From: Blastococcus sp. TML/M2B
GTDB taxonomy: Bacteria > Actinomycetota > Actinomycetes > Mycobacteriales > Geodermatophilaceae
Assembly: GCF_016612865.1 (NCBI RefSeq)
Contig: NZ_JAENZZ010000001.1
Span: forward strand, 806,001-870,000
Length of the DNA: 64,000 nucleotides
Direction: 5' to 3'
Part shown: positions 53,488 through 61,956 of the stretch, piece after piece
Layout of the letters: the number at the start of each line of letters is the position of its first letter
Position numbering within the stretch: position 1 is the first letter of the stretch
Position numbers and translations under genes: made by a program
The notes under the pieces: generated by a model
Database searches by the model: none
Told to the model about the DNA's origin: nothing
Seen by the model: the letters and a program-made list of their open reading frames with translations, nothing else

Positions 53488-54885
53488 CTACGCCTGCGTC
53501 CAGGTGGTGCCTGAGGTGTGGTCCTGGATGGCGATCCCAGCGCTAGCCAGTTCGTTCCGGATGCGGTCGGCGGTGGAGAAATCTCCTGCGTCCCGCGCAT
53601 GAGAGCGATTCGCGAGTAGAACCTCGACGAGGGTAGAGATCGTGCTGCCATGAACGTCGGCTCGCGGGGCGGTCGTGAAGCCGCCGGGCTCGATCCCTAA
53701 CACTTCGGTCATCGCGAGCACCGATTCGTACGTAGACATGGCGGCAGCTGGATCGCCGTTATCCAGAGCGATGTTGCCCGCGCGCACGTGGTCGTGCAGG
53801 ACTGCGAGCGCCGCTGGGACATTCAGGTCGTCGTCGAGCGCGGCCGCGAAGGCAATGGGCGGCGTCGGGGCGTCGGATGCTGTGTTCGCGAGTCGTGTGC
53901 GTGCTCGGTGCTGGAACGTCGCGATTCTCGTGACTGCAGCCTCGGTGTGCGTGAGATCCTTCTCCTGATAGTCCAAGGCACTGCGGTAGTGCGCGCTGAG
54001 CAGGTAGTAACGCAGCGTCGCCGGGCCGACACGGCGGAGGAGTTCATCGGCATACAGAGAGTTGTTCAGCGACTTGGCCATCTTCTGCCCGTCGATCGTG
54101 ACGAGGCCGTTGTGTATCCAGTACTTGGCGAACTCGTCGCCTGCTGCGGTGGACTGGGCAAGCTCGTTCTCATGGTGCGGGAATCGCAGGTCGAGGCCGC
54201 CTCCGTGGATGTCGAACGCACGTCCGAGGTAGTGCTGGGACATCGCTGAGCACTGTATGTGCCATCCCGGCCTGCCGGTTCCCCACGGTGAGCGCCAACG
54301 CGCGGATTCTGGGTCGCTGGGCTTGGCTCCCTTCCAAAGCGCGAAGTCGCGGGGATCGATCTTTGCCCCGCCAGGCCCTTTATCAGGGTCCGCTACGGCG
54401 CCGGGGGTCTGCCTGGTGAGCTTGCCGTATGCCCGCCAGCTGCTGACATCGAAGTAGACGTCGCCGGAGCCGTCGCTGGCGACGTAGGCGTGTCCGCGGC
54501 GAAGGAGTCGTTCGATCAGGGTCAGTGCCTGCGGGATGTGACCGGAAGTTCGGGGCTCATGGGTTGGCGGGAGAACACCCAGCGCGGCGTACGAGCGCGC
54601 GAACTCCGTCTCGACACGGTAGGCGCGTGCCCACCATGGTTCAGTCTCGGTTGCCAGGTCCAGAACCTTGTCGTCGACGTCGGTGACGTTGCGAACGAGG
54701 GTGACCGCGTAGCCGCGGTGGGTGAGCCAGCGTCGCCAGAGATCGTAGACGAGGGCGCTACGAAGGTGCCCGATGTGAGGCGCGGACTGCACGGTTGGCC
54801 CGCACACATAGATTGAGACTCGTCCTGGGTTCAGCGGGACGAAGTTGCGTAGCTTCCGGACAGCACTGTCGTAGATGCGAAGCAT
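53488..54885 (-). CDS. cysS: Cysteinyl-tRNA synthetase
   Basis: The product (465 aa) charges tRNA-Cys. It has YVCGPTVQSAPHIGHLRSA (zinc Cys and HIGH motif), NVTDVDDKVLD, WHIQCSAMS and FPHHENELAQS (zinc site), the KMSKS variant KMAKS, and a C-terminal DALR-like anticodon region. Length is normal. It converges with mshC (47-bp gap), so the two related cysteine-activating enzymes face each other on the element. Likely an extra copy beside the housekeeping gene, perhaps tolerant to oxidised or electrophile-stressed cysteine pools (inference). Confidence 0.95.
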   Translation of the reverse strand: MLRIYDSAVRKLRNFVPLNPGRVSIYVCGPTVQSAPHIGHLRSALVYDLWRRWLTHRGYAVTLVRNVTDVDDKVLDLATETEPWWARAYRVETEFARSYAALGVLPPTHEPRTSGHIPQALTLIERLLRRGHAYVASDGSGDVYFDVSSWRAYGKLTRQTPGAVADPDKGPGGAKIDPRDFALWKGAKPSDPESARWRSPWGTGRPGWHIQCSAMSQHYLGRAFDIHGGGLDLRFPHHENELAQSTAAGDEFAKYWIHNGLVTIDGQKMAKSLNNSLYADELLRRVGPATLRYYLLSAHYRSALDYQEKDLTHTEAAVTRIATFQHRARTRLANTASDAPTPPIAFAAALDDDLNVPAALAVLHDHVRAGNIALDNGDPAAAMSTYESVLAMTEVLGIEPGGFTTAPRADVHGSTISTLVEVLLANRSHARDAGDFSTADRIRNELASAGIAIQDHTSGTTWTQA

Positions 54886-54937
54886 CAGTCCGCAGCCCCC
54901 TGCCTGGTAGAAGCCGCGATCGCGGCGAGCGGACCAG

Positions 54938-55195
54938 TCATAGGTGGGGCACCCTGATGTAGTCCAGGCCCGAGAGGTTCACTAGCGTCTCTCGGAAACC
55001 GCGGACGATGACGCCCAGCACCGCCTGACAATGGCCGCACCGCATGACTGCACCCATGGCTGTGATGAAGACATGCGCGCAAGCGAGGTTGAAAGAGCTG
55101 CCGCAGCTCCGGCACCTACCGACCGTCACAGTGATCTCGATACCGAGAGTAGTCGCGAAGGCACCTGCGAGGGCGTTTCCGTCGACGTGCGTCAT
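54938..55195 (-). CDS. DUF6510 family zinc-ribbon-like protein
   Basis: The product (85 aa) begins THVDGNALAGAF and contains two Cys pairs (GRCRSCG and RCGHCQ) that likely bind zinc, ending with LSGLDYIRV. This is the DUF6510 pattern. It overlaps the FNR reductase gene by 4 bp (ATGA) and follows the sulfite-oxidase-like gene, the usual three-gene arrangement of this family. It may be an assembly or electron-transfer partner; the role is not established. Confidence 0.85.
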   Translation of the reverse strand: MTHVDGNALAGAFATTLGIEITVTVGRCRSCGSSFNLACAHVFITAMGAVMRCGHCQAVLGVIVRGFRETLVNLSGLDYIRVPHL

Positions 55196-55923
55196 GGACT
55201 GCCTCCGAATCGTTCCGTACGAATCTGTGCGGGGTCGTGACCGAGTTCGACAAGCCAACCCGCGACGGCCTCGACGAACGGCGTTGGTCCGCAGACGAAG
55301 ATGCGTGGCGACAACGATGCGGGAAAGGTCGACGCGGCGAGCGCCTCGCGCGTCAATCGTCTAGGTGGCCGGCCCGCTCCGGGCGCTGATTCGCGCGTGT
55401 GGACAATCTCGACGATGGTTCGTGAGAGTTCTGCCAGTTCGTCAGCGAAGAACTCATCGCGCGGACTGCGGACCGAGTACAGCAGCCGAAAGTCAGCGCC
55501 TTTCGGCTCACGTTCACGTGCTGAGGCCATTGAGAACAACGGCACAACCCCCGATCCGCCTGCGATGAGCTGAACCGGTGACTGCTCGGGCTCAGCGGGG
55601 ATCCAGACGAAGAAGCGTCCGAGCGGTCCTTGTACTTCGACTTCTTCACCTTCTGCGAGTTGGCGCACGAGAAAGGGCGACACCTCGCCCCCGGGCAGCT
55701 CCTGGATCACCAGTACAACCCGTGTCGACTCACCCGAGGACGCCAGCGAGTAAGACCGGGACGCCTGGTACCCGTCCGGTGCCGTGAGCCGGATGTCGAG
55801 ATGAGCTCCGGCGACGTTTCCAGGCCAGGTCGGAACATCCAGCTCAAGGCGGATGGCCGCCTCGGTCTCAAACTGCCGACTGAGCACCCGCCCGAGGTGC
55901 CACCGGACTCGGCTAGGAGTCAT
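55192..55923 (-). CDS. FAD/NAD(P) ferredoxin-reductase-like oxidoreductase
   Basis: The product (243 aa) is an FNR-superfamily reductase without a [2Fe-2S] domain. The FAD-binding R-x-Y-S motif is in RSYSLAS, a following glycine-rich region binds the NAD(P) phosphate (LIAGGSGVVPLFSM), and the end holds FVCGPTPFVEAV. It should pass electrons from NAD(P)H to a partner protein. Its stop overlaps the DUF6510 start, and its ATG (55923) shares one base with the stop of the molybdopterin-enzyme gene, so it is probably the electron partner of that enzyme. Confidence 0.9.
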   Translation of the reverse strand: MTPSRVRWHLGRVLSRQFETEAAIRLELDVPTWPGNVAGAHLDIRLTAPDGYQASRSYSLASSGESTRVVLVIQELPGGEVSPFLVRQLAEGEEVEVQGPLGRFFVWIPAEPEQSPVQLIAGGSGVVPLFSMASAREREPKGADFRLLYSVRSPRDEFFADELAELSRTIVEIVHTRESAPGAGRPPRRLTREALAASTFPASLSPRIFVCGPTPFVEAVAGWLVELGHDPAQIRTERFGGSP

Positions 55924-56516
55924 CACCAGTAGCGTTCCTCTCGCCATGGGTCGCCACGGAGGTGGTAGCCGTTCTGTTCCCAGAACCCCGGGTCGTCCGA
56001 GGGCATCATTTCCATTCCTCGAACCCACTTCGCGCTCTTCCAGAAGTAGAGGTGGGGCACGAGGAGCCGGGCCGGACCTCCGTGCTCGGGAGTAAGGGGT
56101 TCGCCCTCCGCCTCGGTGGCTAGCCATGCCTGCCCATCGAGGAGGTCTTCGAGTGGGAGGTTGGTGGTGTATCCGCCGTAGCTACGGACCATCACGTAGT
56201 CGTAACTGGTCTCGACATCCTCGAACAGCCGGTCCATGGGCACGCCACGCCAAGCCATGTCCAGTTTCGACCAGTGGGTGACGCAGTGGATATCGGTGAC
56301 GACGTCTTCGACGCCTACCTCCTGAAGCTCACCCCAGTTCCACCGGTGCGTGACCTCGTCTTCGGTCGTGATCGTGAAGCTCCATCGGCCCTCGTCGACA
56401 TTGGGCGTGGGTCCCGTCGAGAGCACCGGCCAGTCGTAGACGTGGGTCTGCCCAGGAGGCAGTCGCGGGTCGCTGGAGCCATGCCGTCCTCCGAACCCGC
56501 CGTTGATCACTCCCAT
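55923..56516 (-). CDS. Sulfite-oxidase-like molybdopterin-dependent oxidoreductase
   Basis: The product (197 aa) has the SUOX-type Moco domain. The expected Moco-ligand Cys is in DIHCVTHWSKLDMAW, and the domain continues with PMDRLFEDV, SYGGYTTNLPLEDLL and GGPARLLVPHLYFWKSAKW. No twin-arginine signal and no C-terminal dimer domain are present, as in the short cytoplasmic group (YedY-like/SUOX-like). The reaction could be oxidation of sulfite or reduction of an oxidised compound such as a sulfoxide. Translation of the reductase partner is coupled by TGATG. Confidence 0.92.
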   Translation of the reverse strand: MGVINGGFGGRHGSSDPRLPPGQTHVYDWPVLSTGPTPNVDEGRWSFTITTEDEVTHRWNWGELQEVGVEDVVTDIHCVTHWSKLDMAWRGVPMDRLFEDVETSYDYVMVRSYGGYTTNLPLEDLLDGQAWLATEAEGEPLTPEHGGPARLLVPHLYFWKSAKWVRGMEMMPSDDPGFWEQNGYHLRGDPWREERYW

Positions 56517-56908
56517 GACTGCCCCTCCTGCGGGAACTCGCTACTGTGGCCTGCGCGAACGGTCGGCGTCGCTGACGAGGGAGCGATGCTGGGTAGGTGT
56601 TCCGGACGAACATCGCTCTTGACATGGCGTTCGACGACTTCGCGGACTGCGACGTCGTAACTCGTGAACACGTACCGCTTGCCCGACGCCTTGGCGATCC
56701 TGTGGTCGGGGTTTTCGCCCCATTCTTCAAGGCTCTGCAGGTCGTCGAACTCGACGACCAGTGCCGACTCCCCGTCCTCAGCGGTGAACATCTTGTGCTC
56801 GATGTGGTTAGGACTCTGTTGGATGAGGATGTGCATCTGGTTGTAGAGCCGGTCGTGTTCGGCCCGCTGCTCGGGCGCGACGTAGCACCGGAAGACGGCG
56901 AGGGTCAT
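56507..56908 (-). CDS. Antibiotic-biosynthesis-monooxygenase-like (ABM) dimeric barrel protein
   Basis: The product (133 aa) opens with an ABM-type ferredoxin-like fold: VFRCYVAPEQRAEHDRLYNQMH, then GESALVVEFDDLQSLEEWGENPDHRIAKASGKRYVFTSY. Proteins of this group include heme-degrading, quinol-oxidising and stress-linked enzymes, so the reaction is open. The last 35 residues are disordered. GGAGG lies 7 bp upstream of ATG 56908. It overlaps the sulfite-oxidase-like gene by 10 bp and heads this four-gene operon. The 179-bp gap before it must contain the promoter. Confidence 0.85.
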   Translation of the reverse strand: MTLAVFRCYVAPEQRAEHDRLYNQMHILIQQSPNHIEHKMFTAEDGESALVVEFDDLQSLEEWGENPDHRIAKASGKRYVFTSYDVAVREVVERHVKSDVRPEHLPSIAPSSATPTVRAGHSSEFPQEGQSWE

Positions 56909-57087
56909 TGTGAAACCTCCCGTTTCTTGGTGTCGATGGTCTTGAGCCACTGCCGGCAGTTCGTCGCCGGAGTGTCCTGGCAGAGAGCCGACCGAGCGGC
57001 GTGGCCACCGGCGCGTGATCCGCTGGACATAGGTGCCAGTCACCACGCCAGTGCCCTCGATACGGCGGCTGGATCGGCAGGACGCAG

Positions 57088-57939
57088 TCACGCTCTGACA
57101 GCCATGTACTCGTTGACGACGCCGCGGAGGTGTATCCGAGCGCGATGCAGAGCGTCGACGGCATCGACCTTGTCGAGGCGAAGCACGTAGGCCGCGTCCG
57201 CCAGTGATACGTCATCGATGTCGACGAGTTGTACCAACTGGCCGAGCGGATCGGCCAAACGTGCGACGGCGCCGTCCACCACTCGATACAGATCGGTGGT
57301 GAACACCTCGTCGTCCGGGCTCAGGGTATTGGTCTGGCCCCAGCGGTTCGGTGCGTCAATGTGGCGTCCAGCATCGGGTCCAATGTCGTAGAAGTCGGGG
57401 TAGAAGAACTCCGCAGTATCAGCGTCGGGATCCAGCTCGGCGGTCTGGTTCTCGGCTCTTGTTCGATAGTCGTCGAGGCTCCGTACCGTTGGCTCAGGCT
57501 CAGCGAATGCTCGATCGGCTAGGTCCCGGGCGAGCGCCAGAGGGTCCAACCCCCTTGGGCTTTCCTCGAATGCTGAGAGCAGAGTCTCTTGGACCAGGTC
57601 TTCCGCAACGTGTGGGGCGAGACTCCGGGCGAGTCCAAAGAGGAGGCGAGTGATCTCACTGGGATCGCTGGGCCTCTCGGTCTCGCCGTCGACGATGTCG
57701 TGAAGTAGGAGCGAGACACTGTCGGGCAGATGGGGCAGATCATGCGGTTCGGCATCAGCCACGAGATCAGTGACGGTCTCGACCTGGTGCGTGAACAGCC
57801 GGCAGTCCGGGCATGCGTAGAGATGCTGCTGGGCTACCTCGGCGTCGGCTTCATCCAGAAGACCCATTCGGAACTGGGTGAGTTCCTCGGTGTACTCGGC
57901 GCATGACAGCTCGGTCGCGTTGACTGGTGCGTGGCTCAT
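57088..57939 (-). CDS. Zinc-finger (zf-HC2)/sigma-70-like fusion protein
   Basis: The product (283 aa) starts with a zf-HC2-like unit (CAEYTEELTQFRMGLLDEADAEVAQQ, then H-L-Y-A-C-P-D-C), the anti-sigma H-x3-C-x2-C motif. Its second half resembles an ECF sigma factor: AEDLVQETLLSAFEE (region 2-like) and LGQLVQLVDIDDVSLADAAYVL followed by VDAVDALHRARIHL (region 4-like). Both sigma parts are divergent. One chain thus joins what are normally a sigma factor and its inhibitor. It could be a redox-switched regulator: oxidation of the Cys pair would release zinc. It overlaps the AhpD-like gene by 4 bp. Confidence 0.75.
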   Translation of the reverse strand: MSHAPVNATELSCAEYTEELTQFRMGLLDEADAEVAQQHLYACPDCRLFTHQVETVTDLVADAEPHDLPHLPDSVSLLLHDIVDGETERPSDPSEITRLLFGLARSLAPHVAEDLVQETLLSAFEESPRGLDPLALARDLADRAFAEPEPTVRSLDDYRTRAENQTAELDPDADTAEFFYPDFYDIGPDAGRHIDAPNRWGQTNTLSPDDEVFTTDLYRVVDGAVARLADPLGQLVQLVDIDDVSLADAAYVLRLDKVDAVDALHRARIHLRGVVNEYMAVRA

Positions 57940-58448
57940 GGCGACTCCTTTGACGCCAGGCTCGGAGTGGCACCCTGAGCCAGCTTCAGGCGGGTCCACA
58001 CGTTCATGTTGATGACGACCGCGGCGATCTCTGCGACTTCGCGCTCCGTGAAGTGAAGCCGCAGTTCTTCGTGCAGGGCCGGAATCTCCTCGTGACGGAA
58101 CGAGGTGAGACCTTCGCAGTAGGCGAGCGCGGCTCTCTGCCTGGGCGAGTACATGGTGCTCTCACGCCACGACGCCAGGTGTGCGGCTTGTTCGGGCCGG
58201 ATCCCGATCCTGGCCGCCACCTCGGCGTGGAGAATCAGGCAGTACGAGCAGGGGTTGAGCTGTGCGACGCGCAGACGGAGGAGCTGTAGCAGGACACGGT
58301 CTCCCGACAGCTCTGCGGCGTAGCCGAACTGCGTGGCCATGTCTTTGGCGAGTTCGTGGAACGGCGTGAGGTCTGGGTCGAAGCGAGTGTTCTCGAACCG
58401 GAGACTCCCGAGTACCGGCTTCGGGTTTTCGGTGCCGGGCTCAGACAT
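57936..58448 (-). CDS. Carboxymuconolactone decarboxylase/AhpD-like protein
   Basis: The product (170 aa) has the AhpD-like C-x-x-C-x3-H motif in NPCSYCLILHAE, within the all-helical CMD fold, and a following helix rich in Ala/Arg (RQRAALAYCEGL). Such proteins act as peroxidase partners that reduce alkyl hydroperoxide reductase, or as decarboxylases. The start ATG 58448 is supported by similarity of the N-terminal KPVLGSLRFENTRF segment. It overlaps the zinc-finger/sigma gene by 4 bp and the GNAT gene by 8 bp, forming one operon. Confidence 0.88.
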   Translation of the reverse strand: MSEPGTENPKPVLGSLRFENTRFDPDLTPFHELAKDMATQFGYAAELSGDRVLLQLLRLRVAQLNPCSYCLILHAEVAARIGIRPEQAAHLASWRESTMYSPRQRAALAYCEGLTSFRHEEIPALHEELRLHFTEREVAEIAAVVINMNVWTRLKLAQGATPSLASKESP

Positions 58449-58893
58449 CGCCCCGACCGTCCCGTCCAACGCCCGGAATGTCCACCATGGCGGCGTACTC
58501 GGGGTTGCGCTCGATGAAGGACCGGAACACGGGACACCTCACGGTCGCGCTCTTGCCCTCCGCGCGGATGCTGTCCAGCACCCTGCGGGTGAGTTCGGTC
58601 GCCAAGCCCTGTCCTCGGTAGTCCGGCAGGATCGAGGTCGCCAGCAGCGTCACTCTGCCGTTCTTCTCCGCGAACGGGACGGCTCCGAACTCGACACCAT
58701 CCTTGATTGCGACGAAGGTGCTGGCCTGAGCATCCACCGCGATCGAGAACGACGAGCCGTTCTCGAGGTTCGTCGACCTGGCACCGGGCTCGTGATGCCG
58801 TTCGCCTGCGTCCGTGAAGGCGCCACCAGCCTGATTCTGGTCCTGTGAGTCCACAGTTTCTGTCACCTGACCCAGGTCCTCGGGTTCGTTCAT
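58441..58893 (-). CDS. GNAT-like N-acetyltransferase (YjdJ type)
   Basis: The product (150 aa) has a disordered N-terminal 40 residues and then a compact GNAT_2/YjdJ-type domain. The acetyl-CoA pyrophosphate loop is in [20 protein letters not shown], and the family pattern LATELTRR[29 protein letters not shown] is complete. The substrate is unknown. It is the first gene of the operon that includes the AhpD-like and zinc-finger/sigma genes; the divergent msrBA genes begin 235 bp upstream. Confidence 0.85.
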   Translation of the reverse strand: MNEPEDLGQVTETVDSQDQNQAGGAFTDAGERHHEPGARSTNLENGSSFSIAVDAQASTFVAIKDGVEFGAVPFAEKNGRVTLLATSILPDYRGQGLATELTRRVLDSIRAEGKSATVRCPVFRSFIERNPEYAAMVDIPGVGRDGRGDV

Positions 58894-59062
58894 GTCGCTT
58901 CCTCTCCGACCTCTGTCGCCGGAACTGCATCGCCGAAGAGTCTTGTTTCAGCCCTTGATAGCCTGGTTACATCGGTCTTGTCGGTCGTCGCGAGACCAGC
59001 CGCCCCGCCTCGGGGGCGACGCATCGTCTGGCCTCGACTCTACCGCAGGACATGTGGAATAG

Positions 59063-59080
59063 TTGGACCGCCGGGTCCGT
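59063..59080. promoter_or_regulatory. Probable TetR operator before msrB
   Basis: TTGGACCGCCGGGTCCGT contains GGACC-GCCG-GGTCC, 47 bp before the msrB start, within the divergent GNAT/msrBA promoter region. The same layout occurs upstream of the thioredoxin gene at 61239. Confidence 0.65.
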
Positions 59081-59127
59081 TACAGCATGTGATGGCGCGG
59101 CCGCGTCACCTGCTAGGAGGAGCCAAA

Positions 59128-59604
59128 GTGACCACCAACGACTACCGCAAGACCCCTGAGTCGCTCAGCCGCCTGAGCGACGAGCAGCATCGGGTGACGC
59201 AACAGGACGGCACAGAGCCGGCCTATCGGAACGAGTACTGGGACAACCACGAGCCTGGCATCTACGTCGACATCGTCTCGGGTCAGCCGCTGTTCTCGTC
59301 CACCGACAAGTACGACAGCGGCACGGGATGGCCGAGTTTCACGGCGCCCATCGCCGCCGACGCTGTCGCGACCAAGGCGGATCGGACGCACGGCATGATC
59401 CGCACAGAGGTGCGCTCGGCGGGCGCCGACAGTCATCTCGGGCACCTGTTCCACGACGGACCCGCCGCCGGGGGCCAGAGGTACTGCATGAACTCGGCCG
59501 CGATGCGCTTCGTTCCTGCCTCCAAGCTCGTCGAGGAGGGCTACGGCCAATTCAGTGCACTGTTCGACACCGACCAGGACTCTACGAAGGGAGCCACCGC
59601 ATGA
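59128..59604 (+). CDS. msrB: Peptide-methionine (R)-S-oxide reductase MsrB
   Basis: The product (158 aa) reduces the R-epimer of methionine sulfoxide in proteins using thioredoxin. The resolving part with GTGWPSF, the His pattern in GHLFHDGP and the catalytic Cys in [11 protein letters not shown] are present. The zinc Cys pairs found in many MsrB proteins are absent (VSGQPLFSS in their place). The GTG at 59128 follows the strong AGGAGGAGCC. It overlaps msrA by 4 bp. Thioredoxin is encoded downstream, so the repair pathway is complete here. Confidence 0.94.
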   Translation: MTTNDYRKTPESLSRLSDEQHRVTQQDGTEPAYRNEYWDNHEPGIYVDIVSGQPLFSSTDKYDSGTGWPSFTAPIAADAVATKADRTHGMIRTEVRSAGADSHLGHLFHDGPAAGGQRYCMNSAAMRFVPASKLVEEGYGQFSALFDTDQDSTKGATA

Positions 59605-60161
59605 CCAGCGGGACCAACGACAGCGGGGAGATCACGCAAGTCTCGGGAGCGGAGACAGCCGTTCTGGCGGGCGGGTGCTTCTGGGGCATGCAGGACCTGA
59701 TCCGCCGCCGGCCCGGCGTCCTCGAAACCCGCGTCGGGTACACGGGCGGGCAGAACGAACACCCGACCTACCGCGACCACCCAGGCCATGCGGAGGCGAT
59801 CGAGGTCGTCTTCGACCCTTCGAGGACGAGCTATCGCGACATCCTGGCGCTGTTCTTCCAGATCCATGATCCCTCGACGTTGAATCGTCAGGGGAACGAC
59901 CGGGGCACGAGTTACCGGTCCGCGATCTTCCCGGTCACGCCGGAGCAGGAGCGGATCGCCCACGACACGATCGCGGATGTCAACGCGTCGGGTCTGTGGC
60001 CGGGCAAGGCAGCCACCAGTATCGAGCCTGTCGGTCCGTTCTGGGAGGCGGAGCCCGAGCACCAGGACTACCTGGAGAAGTATCCGAACGGCTACACCTG
60101 CCACTTCCCCCGCGACGGCTGGGTGCTGCCTGAGCGGCGTTCGCCCAGCGTGGCGACGTAG
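59601..60161 (+). CDS. msrA: Peptide-methionine (S)-S-oxide reductase MsrA
   Basis: The product (186 aa) reduces the S-epimer of methionine sulfoxide. The catalytic Cys lies in [11 protein letters not shown] and the substrate-binding [13 protein letters not shown] follows. [15 protein letters not shown] and the C-terminal [12 protein letters not shown] complete the domain. The gene overlaps msrB by ATGA and is expressed with it. Length and motifs are normal. Confidence 0.95.
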   Translation: MTSGTNDSGEITQVSGAETAVLAGGCFWGMQDLIRRRPGVLETRVGYTGGQNEHPTYRDHPGHAEAIEVVFDPSRTSYRDILALFFQIHDPSTLNRQGNDRGTSYRSAIFPVTPEQERIAHDTIADVNASGLWPGKAATSIEPVGPFWEAEPEHQDYLEKYPNGYTCHFPRDGWVLPERRSPSVAT

Positions 60162-60394
60162 CAAGGTTCTGCGGTTGGGCCCGGGCATCTGGGGTCGAGA
60201 TCCACCTCTCCACTCCCGACGGGCCGCGACGGGAGTCGCCTGGGCAGCCTGGCCCAACCGTGAGAAGCCCTGGTCCTTGACGTACGGCATGAGGCTCTCG
60301 TCGACTGCTCGCGAGGGTGGTCCACATGGATGGTCGTTGGCATCTGAGTGCCGGCGAGAGCGCCCGACCAATCCGAGACGATTAGCCTTGGGGC

Positions 60395-61036
60395 ATGACC
60401 GACAGCGCCAGCGGCCCCCGTCCGCGCCGCTTGACGGCTCGCGGCGCCGCAACGAAGGCACGGATTATCGAGGCGGCCGATCAGTTGATGTACGAGCGCG
60501 GCGTTGCCTCGACGACTCTGGCGGACGTCCGTGCGTCGAGTGGGACGTCGAAGTCGCAGCTCTATCAGCACTTCGCCGAGAAGGACGCACTGGTGAAGGA
60601 AGTCATTGAGGCACGCGCGGAGGCTCTGCTGTCGCAGCAACGTCGTCGCCTTACGAGGGTCGAGTCGCTGCGCGGACTCGAACTCTGGCGCGATGAGCTA
60701 GTTGAGCGCAATGGTCTCCGGAACGGCGCCTTTGGGTGCCCACTCGGAGCGCTGGCGAATGAGATCGCTGATCATGACGAAGACACACGAAAGGTCATTG
60801 CTGCTCATTTTGACGTCTGGCTCCAACTCTTGACCGACGCGATTGAAGAGTTGAAGAAGCGCGGCGTGCTAACCGCGAGCGCCGATGCGCACGCGTTGGC
60901 TACCGGGCTGCTGGCTGCTCTGCAGGGAGGGTATCTACTCGCCAAGACGGCCCGAGACGTCCGTCCCATGCGGGTGGTCCTCGACATGGCCATCGCACAG
61001 GTGCGTGCGTACTCGACGGAGAGTGGCTCTGTGTGA
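60395..61036 (+). CDS. TetR family regulator, LmrA/YxaF-like (paralogue)
   Basis: The product (213 aa) has the HTH in IIEAADQLMYERGVASTTLAD and RASSGTSKSQLYQHFAEKDAL. The C-terminal part shows G-F-G-C-P-L-G-A-L-A-N-E and LAALQGGYLLAKTARD, close to the TetR at 51086. It lies between msrBA and the thioredoxin gene, both preceded by GGACC-N4-GGTCC-type palindromes, so it is the likely binder and local repressor. A Cys in the ligand-domain GCPLG motif might be the sensor (inference). Confidence 0.9.
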   Translation: MTDSASGPRPRRLTARGAATKARIIEAADQLMYERGVASTTLADVRASSGTSKSQLYQHFAEKDALVKEVIEARAEALLSQQRRRLTRVESLRGLELWRDELVERNGLRNGAFGCPLGALANEIADHDEDTRKVIAAHFDVWLQLLTDAIEELKKRGVLTASADAHALATGLLAALQGGYLLAKTARDVRPMRVVLDMAIAQVRAYSTESGSV

Positions 61037-61098
61037 CTGTGCCGCGGCTCGCTCGGCTGCTGTGAGCCTGAGCCTCGTCCGGGGTCGGTAGATTTTCT

Positions 61099-61112
61099 GG
61101 ACTCTCAGGTCC
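61099..61112. promoter_or_regulatory. Imperfect GGACC-N4-GGTCC site
   Basis: GGACTCTCAGGTCC differs from the GGACC-N4-GGTCC pattern by one base and keeps the same spacing. It lies between the TetR stop and the trx gene. Confidence 0.45.
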
Positions 61113-61238
61113 TAGAATCGTTCACGACCCTACGCGCGGGGACGTACTGTATTGTCTCCGCTTGCCCCATGAAGCCAGCCATAGCTACTGCGGGAGTCAT
61201 GCAGGTTGCGCAGCTCGGAGCGAGCAACCATCATATGG

Positions 61239-61256
61239 ATGGACCCTTGGGTCCAT
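61239..61256. promoter_or_regulatory. Probable TetR operator before the thioredoxin gene
   Basis: ATGGACCCTTGGGTCCAT has perfect 8-bp arms around TT and contains GGACC-CTTG-GGTCC. It ends 29 bp before the trx ATG, where it would overlap the promoter or early transcript. Confidence 0.7.
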
Positions 61257-61285
61257 TTAGGAGTCGCCGAGCGATTGGACGGAAG

Positions 61286-61654
61286 ATGGCAACGGTTGAT
61301 GTGACAGACAAGAACTTCCGCGAAGTGACCGAGCGGGATGGGATCGCGATCCTCGACTTCTGGGCCACCTGGTGCGGTGCGTGCAAGGCGTTTGCACCAG
61401 TCTACGAGGCAGCCTCTGAGAACCACCCGGATATCCTCTTCGGCAAGGTCGACACCGAGGCGGCGCACCAGTTGTCTGAGTCACTCGGAATCCGCGCGCT
61501 ACCAACAATCGCGGTCTACCGCGACTCGATCAGGGTGTTCTTCCAGGCCGGGGCGCTCCCGAGGCCCGCGCTTGACGACCTGATCACGCAGGTACGGGCC
61601 CTCGATATGGTGCAAGTGCGAGCCGAGATCGAGAGCCATGCCCACGTCCACTAG
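61286..61654 (+). CDS. Thioredoxin
   Basis: The product (122 aa) has the thioredoxin fold. The active site WCGAC lies in LDFWATWCGACKAFAPVY (Pro of the usual WCGPC replaced by Ala). KVDTEAAHQLSESLGI and the cis-Pro segment ALPTIAVY are normal. It reduces protein disulfides and recycles MsrA and MsrB, which are encoded just upstream. The Ala for Pro change would alter the redox potential slightly. ATG 61286 follows GGAAG; the earlier in-frame ATGs would span the operator palindrome and are rejected. Confidence 0.92.
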   Translation: MATVDVTDKNFREVTERDGIAILDFWATWCGACKAFAPVYEAASENHPDILFGKVDTEAAHQLSESLGIRALPTIAVYRDSIRVFFQAGALPRPALDDLITQVRALDMVQVRAEIESHAHVH

Positions 61655-61956
61655 TAGTTGCTGTGCGCTGGACGATCGAGTCTCAGGCGAGGTTTCGTCC
61701 AGCGGACTCCGGAGATGGGCAGGCCATGAAGAACGGCGATGTATTCCTGCCCTGAGGATATCCGCTACGCGGTGACCAGAGGGTCGCGAGGATCGCTCAA
61801 AGCAGACCTTCATATGGCAGGCAAGACCACGTATCCGGAGAACAGGGACCCGACCCGCAGACGGCGCCTGCCAGCAGGGGTGTGGTCGCGCATGGTGGCT
61901 CCGGCGGCTCGGTGACCCCGGACCCGAACTTCTCGTGGAGCCCTTCGCCGGGCTGG

